Source: Symsagittifera roscoffensis
Lineage: Eukaryota; Xenacoelomorpha; Acoela; Convolutidae
NCBI RefSeq assembly: GCF_963678635.1
Contig: NC_087063.1
Coordinates: 142,324 to 206,323, forward strand
Length of the DNA stretch: 64,000 nt
Direction of reading: 5' to 3'
Shown piece after piece: positions 1 through 13,500 of this stretch (positions are counted from its first letter, which is position 1; every line of letters begins with the position of its first letter). The position numbers were made by a program, and so were the translations under genes. The notes under the pieces are model-generated. The model had not been told where the DNA came from. It searched no databases and saw only the letters and a list, made by a program, of their open reading frames with translations.

Positions 1-119
1 CTAGTACCACTATTTTCGAAGCAAAGTGCATCGCACACTAATAGGTATTCCTTGAGAGGGAAAAAATTGTTGGCACGAAACTGTGTTTTCAACTGAAAGG
101 TGGCAAGTTGATGTTCCTT

Positions 120-1310
120 CAAGTACCACTAATTTCGAAGCAAAGTGCATCGCTCACTAATAGGTATTCCTCGAGAGGGAAAAGATTGTTGGCACGAAAT
201 TGTGTTTTCAACTGAAAGGTGGCAAGTTGATGTTCCTTCTAGTACCACTAATTTCAAAGTAAAGTGCATCGCTCACTGATAGGTATTCCTTGAGAGGGAA
301 AAGATTCTTGGCACGAAATTGTGTTTTCAACTGAAAGGTGGCAAGTTGATGTTCCTTCTAGTACCACTAACTTCGAAGCAAAGTGCATCGCTCACTAATA
401 GGTATTCCTTGAGAGGGAAAAGATTCTTGGCTTGAAGTTGTGTTTTCAACTGAAAGGTTGCAAGTTGATGTTCCTTCTAGTACCACTAATTTCGTAGCAA
501 AGTGCATCGCTCACCAATAGGTATTCCTTGAGAGGGAAAAGATTTTTGGCTTGAAATTGTGTTTTCAACTAAAAGGTGGCAAGTTGATGTTCCTTCTAGT
601 ACCACTAATTTCGAAGCAAAGTGCATCGCTCACTAATAGGTATTCCTTGAGGGGGAAAATATTCTTGGCACGAGATTGTGTTTTCAACTGAAAGGTGGCA
701 AGTTGATGTTCCTTCAAGTACCACTAATTTCGAAGCAAAGTGCATCGCTCACTAATAGGTATTCCTCGAGAGGGAAAAGATTGTTGGCACGAAATTGTGT
801 TTTCAACTGAAAGGTGGCAAGTTGATGTTCCTTCTAGTACCACTAATTTCAAAGTAAAGTGCATCGCTCACTGATAGGTATTCCTTGAGAGGGAAAAGAT
901 TCTTGGCACGAAATTGTGTTTTCAACTGAAAGGTGGCAAGTTGATGTTCCTTCTAGTACCACTAACTTCGAAGCAAAGTGCATCGCTCACTAATAGGTAT
1001 TCCTTGAGAGGGAAAAGATTCTTGGCTTGAAGTTGTGTTTTCAACTGAAAGGTTGCAAGTTGATGTTCCTTCTAGTACCACTAATTTCGAAGCAAAGTGC
1101 ATCGCTCACTAATAGGTATTCCTTGAGAGGGAAAAGATTTTTGGCTTGAAATTGTGTTTTTAACTAAAAGGTGGCAAGTTGATGTTCCTTCTATTACCAC
1201 TATTTTCGAAGCAAAGTGCATCGCACACTAATAGGTATTCCTTGAGAGGGAAAAAATTGTTGGCACGAAACTGTGTTTTCAACTGAAAGGTGGCAAGTTG
1301 ATGTTCCTTC
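120..1310. repeat. 5-monomer higher-order repeat (595 bp) within the satellite
   Basis: Diagnostic variants, such as the CTTCAAGTACC junction followed by CCTCGAGAGG and GATTGTTGGC, appear near 116 and again near 711, a spacing of 595 bp or five monomers. The following monomers match in the same order, including the TTTCAAAGTAAAG variant and the GGCTTGAAGTTG variant. A similar five-monomer spacing (594 bp) recurs near 13134 and 13728. This shows amplification of multi-monomer blocks and not only single-unit slippage. Confidence 0.8.
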
Positions 1311-3249
1311 TAGTACCACTAATTTCGAAGCAAAGTGCATCGCTCACTAATAGTTATTCCTTGAGAGGGAAAAGATTCTTGGCACGAAATTGTGTTTTCA
1401 ACTGAAAGGTGGCAAGTTGATATTCCTTCAAGTACCACTAATTTCGAAGCAAAGTGCATCGCTCACTAATAGGTATTCCTTGAGAGGGAAAAGATTGTTG
1501 GCACGAAATTGTGTTTTCAACTGAAAGGTGGCAAGTTGATGTTCCTTCTAGTACCACTAATTTCGAAGTAAAGTGCATCGCTCACTGATAGGTATTCCTT
1601 GAGAGGGAAAAGATTCTTGGCACGAAATTGTGTTTTCAACTGAAAGGTGGCAAACTGATGTTCCTTCTAGTACCACTAACTTCGAAGCAAAGTGCATCGC
1701 TCACTAATAGGTATTCCTTGAGAGGGAAAAGATTCTTGGCTTGAAGTTGTGTTTTCAACTGAAAGGTGGCAAGTTGATGTTCCTTCTAGTACCACTATTT
1801 TCGAAGCAAAGTGCATCGCACACTAATAGGTATTCCTTGAGAGGGAAAAAATTGTTGGCACGAAACTGTGTTTTCAACTGAAAGGTGGCAAGTTGATGTT
1901 CCTTCTAGTACCACTAATTTCGAAGCAAAGTGCATCGCTCACTAATAGTTATTCCTTGAGAGGGAAAAGATTCTTGGCACGAAATTGTGTTTTCAACTGA
2001 AAGGTGGCAAGTTGATGTTCCTTCAAGTACCACTAATTTCGAAGCAAAGTGCATCGCTCACTAATAGGTATTCCTTGAGAGGGAAAAGATTGTTGGCACG
2101 AAATTGTGTTTTCAACTGAAAGGTGGCAAGTTGATGTTCCTTCTAGTACCACTAATTTCGAAGTAAAGTGCATCGCTCACTGATAGGTATTCCTTGAGAG
2201 GGAAAAGATTCTTGGCACGAAATTGTGTTTTCAACTGAAAGGTGGCAAGTTGATGTTCCTTCTAGTACCACTAACTTCGAAGCAAAGTGCATCGCTCACT
2301 AATAGGTATTCCTTGAGAGGGAAAAGATTCTTGGCTTGAAGTTGTGTTTTCAACTGAAAGGTTGCAAGTTGATGTTCCTTCTAGTACCACTAATTTCGAA
2401 GCAAAGTGCATCGCTCACTAATAGGTATTCCTTGAGGGGGAAAATATTCTTGGCACGAGATTGTGTTTTCAACTGAAAGGTGGCAAGTTGATGTTCCTTC
2501 TAGTACCACTAATTTCGAAGCAAAGTGCATCCCTCACTAATAGGTATTCCTTGAGAGGGAAAAGATTCTTGGCACGAAATTATGTTTTCAACTGAAAGGT
2601 GGCAAGTTGATGTTCCTTCTAGTACCACTTATTTTGAAGTAAAAAGCATCGCTCACTAATAGGTATTCCTTGAGAGGGAAAAGATTCTTGGCACGAAATT
2701 GTGTTTTCAACTGAAAGGTGGCAAGTTGATGTTCCTTCAAGTACCACTAATTTCGAAGCAAAGTGCATCGCTCACTGATAGGTATTCCTTGAGAGGGAAA
2801 AGATTCTTGGCACGAAATTGTGTTTTCAACTGAAAGGTTGCAAGTTGATGTTCCTTCTAGTACCACTAATTTCGAAGCAAAGTGCATCGCTCACTAATAG
2901 GTATTCCTTGAGGGGGAAAATATTCTTGGCACGAGATTGTGTTTTCAACTGAAAGGTGGCAAGTTGATGTTCCTTCAATTACCACTAATTTCGAAGCAAA
3001 GTGCATCGCTCACTAATAGGTATTCCTTGAGAGGGAAAAGATTTTTGGCTTGAAGTTGTGTTTTCAACTGAAAGGTTGCAAGTTGATGTTCCTTCTAGTA
3101 CTATTTTCGAAGCAAAGTGCATCGCACACTAATAGGTATTCCTTGAGAGGGAAAAAATTGTTGGCACGAAACTGTGTTTTCAACTGAAAGGTGGCAAGTT
3201 GATGTTCCTTCTAGTACCACTAATTTCGAAGCAAAGTGCATCGCTCACT

Positions 3250-6200
3250 AATAGTTATTCCTTGAGAGGGAAAAGATTCTTGGCACGAAATTGTGTTTTC
3301 AACTGAAAGGTGGCAAGTTGATGTTCCTTCAATTACCACTAATTTCGAAGCAAAGTGCATCGCTCACTAATAGGTATTCCTTGAGAGGGAAAAGATTGTT
3401 GGCACGAAATTGTGTTTTCAACTGAAAGGTGGCAAGTTGATGTTCCTTCTAGTACCACTAATTTGGAAGTAAAGTGCATCGCTCACTGATAGGTATTCCT
3501 TGAGAGGGAAAAGATTCTTGGCTTGAAGTTGTGTTTTCAACTGAAAGGTTGCAAGTTGATGTTCCTTCTAGTACCACTAATTTCGAAGCAAAGTGCATCG
3601 CTCACTAATAGGTATTCCTTGAGGGGGAAAATACTCTTGGCACGAGATTGTGTTTTCAACTGAAAGGTGGCAAGTTGATGTTCCTTCTAGTACCACTAAT
3701 TTCGAAGCAAAGTGCATCGCTCACTAATAGGTATTCCTTGAGAGGGAAAAGATTCTTGGCACGAAATTATGTTTTCAACTGAAAGGTGGCAAGTTGATGT
3801 TCCTTCTAGTACCACTTATTTTGAAGTAAAGTGCATCGCTCACTAATAGGTATTCCTTGAGAGGGAAAAGATTCTTGGCACGAAATTGTGTTTTCAACTG
3901 AGAGGTGGCCAGTTGATGTTCCTTCTAGTACAACTAATTTCGAAGCAAAGTGCATCGCTCACTAATAGGTATTCCTTGAGAGGGAAAAGATTTTTGGCTT
4001 GAAATTGTGTTTTCAACAAAAGGTGGCAAGTTGATGTTCCTTCTAGTACCACTATTTTCGAAGCAAAGTGCATCGCACACTAATAGGTATTTCTTGAGAG
4101 GGAAAAAATTGTTGGCACGAAACTGTGTTTTCAACTGAAAGGTGGCAAGTTGATGTTCCTTCTAGTACCACTAATTTCGAAGCAAAGTGCATCGCTCACT
4201 AATAGTTATTCCTTGAGAGGGAAAAGATTCTTGGCACGAAATTGTGTTTTCAACTGAAAGGTGGCAAGTTGATGTTCCTTCAAGTACCACTAATTTCGAA
4301 GCAAAGTGCATCGCTCACTAATAGGTATTCCTTGAGAGGGAAAAGATTGTTGGCACGAAATTGTGTTTTCAACTGAAAGGTGGCAAGTTGATGTTCCGTC
4401 TAGTACCACTGATTTCGAAGTAAAGTGTGCATCGCTCACTAATAGGTATTCCTTGAGAGGTAAAAGATTCTTGGCTTGAAATTGTGTTTTCAACTGAAAG
4501 GTGGCAAGTTGATGTTCCTTCTAGTACCACTAATTTCGAAACAAAGTGCATCGCTCACTAATAGGTATTCCTTGAGAGGGAAAAGATTCTTGGCACGAAA
4601 TGTGTTTTCAACTGAAAGGTGGCAAGTTGATGTTCCTTCTAGTACCACTAACTTTAAAGCAAAGTGCATCGCTCACTAATAGGTATTCCTTGAGAGGGAG
4701 AAGATTCTTGGCTTGAAGTTGTGTTTTCAACTGAAAGGTGGCAAGTTGATGTTCCTTCTAGTACCACTAATTTCGAAGCAAAGTGCATCGCTCACTAATA
4801 GGTATTCCTTGAGGGGGAAAATATTCTTGGCACGAGATTGTGTTTTCAACTGAAAGGTGGCAAGTTGATGTTCCTTCTAGTACCACTAATTTCGAAGCAA
4901 AGCGCATCGCTCACTAATAGGTATTCCTTGAGAGGGAAAAGATTCTTGGCACGAAATTATGTTTTCAACTGAAAGGTGGCAAGTTGATGTTCCTTCTAGT
5001 ACCACTTATTTTGAAGTAAAGTGCATCGCTCACTAATAGGTATTCCTTGAGAGGGAAAAGATTCTTGGCACGAAATTGTGTTTTCAACTGAGAGGTGGCA
5101 AGTTGATGTTCCTTCTAGTACCACTAATTTCGAAGCAAAGTGCATCGCTCACTAATAGGTATTCCTTGAGGGGGAAAATATTCTTGGCACGAGATTGTGT
5201 TTTCAACAAAAGGTGGCAAGTTGATGTTCCTTCTAGTACCACTATTTTCGAAGCAAAGTGCATCGCACACTAATAGGTATTCCTTGAGAGGGAAAAAATT
5301 GTTGGCACGAAACTGTGTTTTCAACTGAAAGGTGGCAAGTTGATGTTCCTTCTAGTACCACTAATTTCGAAGCAAAGTGCATCGCTCACTAATAGTTATT
5401 CCTTGAGAGGGAAAAGATTCTTGGCACGAAATTGTGTTTTCAACTGAAAGGTGGCAAGTTGATGTTCCTTCTAGTACCACTAATTTCGAAGCAAAGTGCA
5501 TCGCTCACTAATAGGTATTCCTTGAGAGGGAAAAGATTGTTGGCACGAAATTGTGTTTTCAACTGAAAGGTGGCAAGTTGATGTTCCTTCTAGTACCACT
5601 AATTTCGAAGTAAAGTGCATCGCTCACTGATAGGTATTCCTTGAGAGGGAAAAGATTCTTGGCTTGAAGTTGTGTTTTCAACTGAAAGGTTGCAAGTTGA
5701 TGTTCCTTCTAGTACCACTAATTTCGAAGCAAAGTGCATCGCTCACTAATAGGTATTCCTTGAGGGGGAAAATATTCTTGGCACGAGATTGTGTTTTCAA
5801 CTGAAAGGTGGCAAGTTGATGTTCCTTCTAGTACCACTAATTTCGAAGCAAAGTGCATCGCTCACTAATAGGTATTCCTTGAGAGGGAAAAGATTCTTGG
5901 CACGAAATTATGTTTTCAACTGAAAGGTGGCAAGTTGATGTTCCTTCTAGTACCACTTATTTTGAAGTAAAGTGCATCGCTCACTAATAGGTATTCCTTG
6001 AGAGGGAAAAGATTCTTGGCACGAAATTGTGTTTTCAACTGAGAGGTGGCAAGTTGATGTTCCTTCTAGTACCACTAATTTCGAAGCAAAGTGCATCGCT
6101 CACTAATAGGTATTCCTTGAGAGGGAAAAAATTTTTGGCTTGAAATTGTGTTTTCAACAAAAGGTGGCAAGTTGATGTTCCTTCTAGTACCACTATTTTC

Positions 6201-7531
6201 GAAGCAAAGTGCATCGCACACTAATAGGTATTTCTTGAGAGGGAAAAAATTGTTGGCACAAAACTGTGTTTTCAACTGAAAGGTGGCAAGTTGATGTTCC
6301 TTCTAGTACCACTAATTTCGAAGCAAAGTGCATCGCTCACTAATAGTTATTCCTTGAGAGGGAAAAGATTCTTGGCACGAAATTGTGTTTTCAACTGAAA
6401 GGTGGCAAGTTGATGTTCCTTCAAGTACCACTAATTTCGAAGCAAAGTGCATCGCTCACTAATAGGTATTCCTTGAGAGGGAAAAGATTGTTGGCACGAA
6501 ATTGTGTTTTCAACTGAAAGGTGGCAAGTTGATGTTCCGTCTAGTACCACTGATTTCGAATTAAAGTGTGCATCGCTCACTAATAGGTATTCCTTGAGAG
6601 GTAAAAGATTCTTGGCTTGAAATTGTGTTTTCAACTGAAAGGTGGCAAGTTGATGTTCCTTCTAGTACCACTAATTTCGAAACAAAGTGCATCGCTCACT
6701 AATAGGTATTCCTTGAGAGGGAAAAGATTCTTGGCACGAAATGTGTTTTCAACTGAAAGGTGGCAAGTTGATGTTGCTTCTAGTACCACTAACTTTAAAG
6801 CAAAGTGCATCGCTCACTAATAGGTATTCCTTGAGAGGGAGAAGATTCTTGGCTTGAAGTTGTGTTTTCAACTGAAAGGTGGCAAGTTGATGTTCCTTCT
6901 AGTACCACTAATTTCGAAGCAAAGTGCATCGCTCACTAATAGGTATTCCTTGAGGGGGAAAATATTCTTGGCACGAGATTGTGTTTTCAACTGAAAGGTG
7001 GCAAGTTGATGTTCCTTCTAGTACCACTAATTTCGAAGCAAAGCGCATCGCTCACTAATAGGTATTCCTTGAGAGGGAAAAGATTCTTGGCACGAAATTA
7101 TGTTTTCAACTGAAAGGTGGCAAGTTGATGTTCCTTCTAGTACCACTTATTTTGAAGTAAAGTGCATCGCTCACTAATAGGTATTCCTTGAGAGGGAAAA
7201 GATTCTTGGCACGAAATTGTGTTTTCAACTGAGAGGTGGCAAGTTGATGTTCCTTCTAGTACCACTAATTTCGAAGCAAAACGCATCGCTCACTAATAGG
7301 TATTCCTTGAGAGGGAAAAGATTTTTGGCTTGAAATTGTGTTTTCAACAAAAGGTGGCAAGTTGATGTTCCTTCTAGTACCACTATTTTCGAAGCAAAGT
7401 GCATCGCACACTAATAGGTATTCCTTGAGAGGGAAAAAATTGTTGGCACGAAACTGTGTTTTCAACTGAAAGGTGGCAAGTTGATGTTCCTTCTAGTACC
7501 ACTAATTTCGAAGCAAAGTGCATCGCTCACT
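3250..7531. repeat. Two adjacent copies of a 2141-bp, 18-monomer block
   Basis: Variant monomers recur at a fixed offset of 2141 bp (18 monomers less one base). Matching pairs include 3811/5952 (ACCACTTATTTTGAAGTAAA), 3934/6075, 4290/6431 (a monomer with an extra GTG before CATCG), 4476/6617 and 5124/7265. The match fails beyond about 7600. Inside each block a 10-monomer spacing (1190 bp, e.g. 3811 to 5001) is also visible, so the repeat is nested at one, five, ten and eighteen monomers. Confidence 0.8.
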
Positions 7532-10500
7532 AATAGTTATTCCTTGAGAGGGAAAAGATTCTTGGCACGAAATTGTGTTTTCAACTGAAAGGTGGCAAGT
7601 TGATGTTCCTTCTAGTACCACTAATTTCGAAGTAAAGTGCATCGCTCACTAACAGGTATTCCTTGAGAGGGAAAAGATTCTTGGCTTGAAATTGTGTTTT
7701 CAACTGAAAGGTGGCAAGTTGATGTTCCTTCTAGTACCACTAATTTCGAAGCAAAGTGCATCGCTCACTAATAGGTATTCCTTGAGAGGGAAAAGATTCT
7801 TGGCACGAAATTGTGTTTTCAACTGAAAGGTGACAAGTTGATGTTCCTTCTAGTACCACTAATTTCGAAGCAAAGTGCATCGCTCATCAATATGTATTCC
7901 TTGAGAGGGAAAAGATTCTTGGCACGAAATTGTGTTTTCAACTGAAAGGTGGCAAGTTGATGTTCCTTCTAGTACCACTAATTTCGAAGCAAAGTGCATC
8001 GCTCACTATTAGGTATTCCTTGAGAGGGAAAAGATTCTTGGCTTGAAATTGTGTTTTCAACTGAAAGGTGGCAAGTTGATGTTCCTTCTAATACCACTAA
8101 TTTCGAAGTAAAGTGCATCGCTCACTAATAGGTATTCCTTGAGAGGGAAAAGATTCTTGGCACGAATTGTGTTTTCAACTGAAAGGTGGCAAGTTGATGT
8201 TCCTTCTAGTACCACTATTTTCGAAGCAAAGTGCATCGCTCACTAATAGGTATTCCTTGAGAGGGAAAAGATTCTTGGCACGAAATTGTGTTTTCAACTG
8301 AAAGGTGACAAGTTGATGTTCCTTCTAGTACCACTAATTTCGAAGCAAAGTGCATCGCTCATCAATATTTATTCCTTGAGAGGGAAAAGATTCTTGGCAC
8401 GAAATTGTGTTTTCAACTGAAAGGTGGCAAGTTGATGTTCCTTCTAGTACCACTAATTTCGAAGCAAAGTGCATCGCTCGCTATTAGGTATTCCTTGAGA
8501 GGGAAAAGATTCTTGGCTTGAAATTGTGTTTTCAACTGAAAGGTGGCAAGTTGATGTTCCTTCTAATACCACTAATTTCGAAGTAAAGTGCATCGCTCAC
8601 TAATAGGTATTCCTTGAGAGGGAAAAGATTCTTGGCACGAATTGTGTTTTCAACTGAAAGGTGGCAAGTTGATGTTCCTTCTAGTACCACTATTTTCGAA
8701 GCAAAGTGCATCGCTCACTAATAGGTATTCCTTGAGATGGAAAAGATTCTTGGCACGAAATTGTGTTTTCAACTGAAAGGTGGCAAGTTGATGTTCCTTC
8801 TAATACCATTAATTTCGAAGTAAAGTGCATCGCTCACTAATAGGTATTCCTTGAGAGGGAAAAGATTCTTGGCACGAATTGTGTTTTCAACTGAAAGGTG
8901 GCAAGTTGATGTTCCTTCTAGTACCACTATTTTCGAAGCAAAGTGCATCGCTCACTATTAGGTATTCCTTGAGAGGGAAAAGATTCTTGGCTTGAAATTG
9001 TGTTTTCAACTGAAAGGTGGCAAGTTGATGTTCCTTCTAATACCACTAATTTCGAAGTAAAGTGCATCGCTCACTAATAGGTATTCCTTGAGAGGGAAAA
9101 GATTCTTGGCACGAATTGTGTTTTCAACTGAAAGGTGGCAAGTTGATGTTCCTTCTAGTACCACTATTTTCGAAGCAAAGTGCATCGCTCACTAATAGGT
9201 ATTCCTTGAGATGGAAAAGATTCTTGGCACGAAATTGTGTTTTCAACTGAAAGGTGGCAAGTTGATGTTCCTTCTAGTAACACTAATTTCGAAGCAAAGT
9301 GCATCGCTCACTTATAGGTATTCCTTGAGAGGGAAAAGATTCTTGGCACGAAATTGTTTATTCACCTGAAAGGTGGCAAGTTGATGTTCCTTCTAGTACC
9401 ACTAATTTCGAAGCAAAGTGCATCGCTCACTAATGGGTAATCCTTGAGATGGAAAAGATTCTTGGCTTGAAATTGTGTTTTCAACTGAAAGGTGGCAAGT
9501 TGATGTTCCTTCTAGTACCACTAATTTCGAAGCAAAGTGCAACCCTCACTAATAGGTATTCCTTGAGAGGGAAAAGATTCTTGCACGAAATTGTAATTTC
9601 AACTGAAAGGTGGCAAGTTGATGTTCCTTCTAGTACCACTAATTTCGAAGCAAAGTGCATCGCTTACTAATAGTTATTCCTTGAGAGGGAAAAGATTCTT
9701 GGCACGAAATTGATTTTTCAACTGAAAGGTGGCAAGTTGATGTTCCTTTTAGTACCACTAATTTCGAAGCAAAGTGCATCGCTCACTAATAGGTATTCTT
9801 TGAGAGGGAAAAGATATTTGGCACGAAATTGTGTTTTCAACTGAAATGTGGCAAGTTGATGTTCCTTCTAGTACCACTAATTTCGAAGCAAAGTGCATCG
9901 CTCACTAATAGGTATTCCTTGAGAGGGAAAAGATTCTTGGCTCGAAATTGGGTTTTCAACTGAAAGGTGGCAAATTGATGTTCCTTCTAATACCACTAAT
10001 TTCGAAGCAAAGTGCATCGCTCACTAATAGGTATTCCTTGAGAGGGAAAAGATTCTTGGCACGAAATTGTGTTTTCAACTGAAAGGTGGCAAGTTGATGT
10101 TTATTCTAGTACCACTAATTTTGAAGCAAAGTGCATCGCTCACTAATAGGTATTCCTTGAGAGGGAAAAGATTCTTGGCACGAAATTGTGTTTTCAACTG
10201 AAAGGTGGCAAGTTGATTTTCCTATTAGTACCACTAATTTCGAAGCAAAGTGCATCGCTCACTAATAGGTATTCCTTGAGAGGGAAAAGATTCTTGGCAC
10301 GAAATTGCTTTTTCAACTGAAAGGTCGCAAGTTGATGTTCCTTCTAATACCACTAATTTCGAAGCAAAATGCATCGCTCACTAATGGGTAATCCTTGAGT
10401 GGGAAAAGATTCTTGGCACGAAATTGTGTTTTCAACTGAAAGGTGGCAAATTGATGTTCCTTCTAGTACCACTAATTTCGAAGCTAAGTGCATCGCTCAC

Positions 10501-13500
10501 TTATAGGTATTCCTTGAGAGGGAAAAGATTCTTGGCACGAAATTGTGTTTTCAACTGAAAGGTGGCAAGTTGATGTTCCTTCTAGTACCATTAATTTCGA
10601 AGCAAAGTGCATCTCTCACTTATAGGTATTCCTTGAGAGGGAAAAGATTCTTGGCACGAAATTGTTTTTTCAACTGAAAGGTGGCAAGTTGATGTTCCTT
10701 CTAGTACCACTAATTTCGAAGCAAAGTGCATCGCTCACTAATGGGTTATCCTTGAGAGGGAAAAGATTCTTGGCTTGAAATTGTGTTTTCAACTGAAAGG
10801 TGGCAAGTTGATGTTCCTTCTAGTACCACTAATTTCGAAGCAAAGTGCAACCCTCACTAATAGGTATTTCTTGAGAGGGAAAAGATTCTTGGCACAAAAT
10901 TGTGTTTTCAGCTGAAAGGTGGCAAGTTGATGTTCCTTCTAGTACCACTAATTTCGAAGCAAAGTGCATCGCTCACTAATAGGTATTCCTTGAGAGGGAA
11001 AAGATTCTTGGCACGAAATTGTGTTTTCAACTGAAAGGTGGCAAGTTGATGTTCCTTCTAGTACCACTAATTTCGAAGCAAAGTGCATCGCTCACTAATA
11101 GGTATTCCTTGAGAAGGAAAAGATTCTTGGCACGAAATTGTGTTTTCAACTGAAAGGTGGCAAGTTGATGTTCCTTCTAGTACCACTAATTTCGAAGCAA
11201 AGTGCATCGCTCACTAATAGGTATTCCTTGAGGGGGAAAATATTCTTGGCACGAGATTGTGTTTTCAACTGAAAGGTGGCAAGTTGATGTTCCTTCTAGT
11301 ACCACTATTTTTGAAGCAAAGTGCATCGCTCACTAATAGGTATTCCTTGAGAGGGAAAAGATTCTTGGCTCGAAATTGGGTTTTCAACTGAAAGGTGGCA
11401 AGTTGATGTTCCTTCTAGTACCACTAATTTCGAAGCAAAGTGCATCGCTCACTAATAGGTATTTCTTGAGAGGGAAAAGATTCTTGGCTTGAAATTGTGT
11501 TTTCAACTGAAAGGTGGCAAGTTGATGTTCCTTCTAATACCACTAATTTCGAAGTAAAGTGCATCGCTCACTGATAGGTATTCCTTGAGAGGGAAAAGAT
11601 TCTTGGCACGCAATTGTGTTTTCAACTGAAAGGTGGCAAGTTGATGTTCCTTCTAATACCACTAATTTCCAAGCAAAGTGCATCGCTCACTAATAGGTAT
11701 TCCTTGAGAGGGAAAAGATTCTTGGCACGAAATTGTGTTTTCAACTGAAAGGTGGCAAGTTGATGTTCCTTCTAGTACCACTAATTTCGAAGCAAAGTGC
11801 ATCGCTCACTAATAGGTATTCCTTGAGAGGGAAAAGATTCTTGGCTTGAAATTGTGTTTTCAACTGAAAGGTGGCAAGTTGATGTTCCTTCTAGTACCAC
11901 TAATTTCGAAGCAAAGTGCATCGCTCACTAATAGGTATTCCTTGAGAGGGAAAAGATTCTTGGCTTGAAATTGTGTTTTCAACTGAAAGGTGGCAAGTTG
12001 ATGTTCCTTCTAATACCACTAATTTCGAAGTAAAGTGCATCGCTCACTGATAGGTATTCCTTGAGAGGGAAAAGATTCTTGGCACGAATTGTGTTTTCAA
12101 CTGAAAGGTGGCAAGTTGATGTTCCTTCTAGTACCACTAACTTCGAAGCAAAGTGCATCGCTCACTAATGGGTAATCCTTGAGAGGGAAAAAATTCTTGG
12201 CCCGAAATTGTGTTTTCAACTGAAAGGTGGCAAGTTGATGTTTATTCTAGTACCACTAATTTTGAAGCAAAGTGCATCGCTCACTAATAGGTATTCCTTG
12301 AGAGGGAAAAGATTCTTGGCTCGAAATTGGGTTTTCAACTGAAAGGTGGCAAGTTGATGTTCCTTCTAATACCACTAATTTCGAAGCAAAGTGCATCGCT
12401 CACTAATAGGTATTCCTTGAGAGGGAAAAGATTCTTGGCACGAAATTGTGTTTTCAACTGAAAGGTGGCAAGTTGATGTTCCTTCTAGTACCACTAATTT
12501 CGAAGCAAAGTGCATCGCTCACTAATAGGTATTCCTTGAGAGGGAAAAGATTCTTGGCTTGAAATTGTGTTTTCAACTGAAAGGTGGCAAGTTGATGTTC
12601 CTTCTAATACCACTAATTTCGAAGTAAAGTGCATCGCTCACTAATAGATATTCCTTGAGAGGGAAAAGATTCTTGGCACGAACTGTGTTTTCAACTGAAA
12701 GGTGGCAAGTTGATGTTCCTTCTAGTACCACTAATTTCGAAGCAAAGTGCATCGCTCACTAATAGGTATTCCTTGAGATGGAAAAGATTCTTGGCACGAA
12801 ATTGTGTTTTCAACTGAAAGGTGGCAAGTTGATGTTCCTTCTAGTACCACTAATTTCGAAGCAAAGTGCATCGCTCACTTATAGGTATACCTTGAGAGGG
12901 AAAAGATTCTTGGCACGAATTGTGTTTTCAACTGAAAGGTGACAAGTTGATGTTCCTTCTAGTACCACTAATTTCGAAGCAAATTGCATCGCTCACTTAT
13001 AGGTATTCCTTGAGAGGGAAAAGATTCTTGGCACGAAATTGTTTTTTCAACTGAAAGGTGGCAAGTTGATGTTCCTTCTAGTACCACTAATTTCGAAGCA
13101 AAGTGCATCGCTCACTAATAGGTATTCCTTGAAATGGAAAAGATTCTTGGCACGAAATTGTGTTTTCAACTGAAAGGTGGCAAGTTGATGTTCCTTCTAG
13201 TACCACTAATTTCGAAGCAAAGTGCATCGCTCACTTATAGGTATACCTTGAGAGGGAAAAGATTCTTGGCTCGAATTGTGTTTTCAACTGAAAGGTGGCA
13301 AGTTGATGTTCCTTCTAGTACCACTAATTTCGAAGCAAAGTGCATCGCTCACTTATAGGTATTCCTTGAGAGGAAAAAGATTCTTGGCACAAAATTATTT
13401 TTTCAACTGAAAGGTGGCAAGTTGATGTTCCTTCTAGTACCACTAATTTCGAAGCAAAGTGCATCGCTCACTAATGGGTAATCCTTGAGAGGGAAAAGAT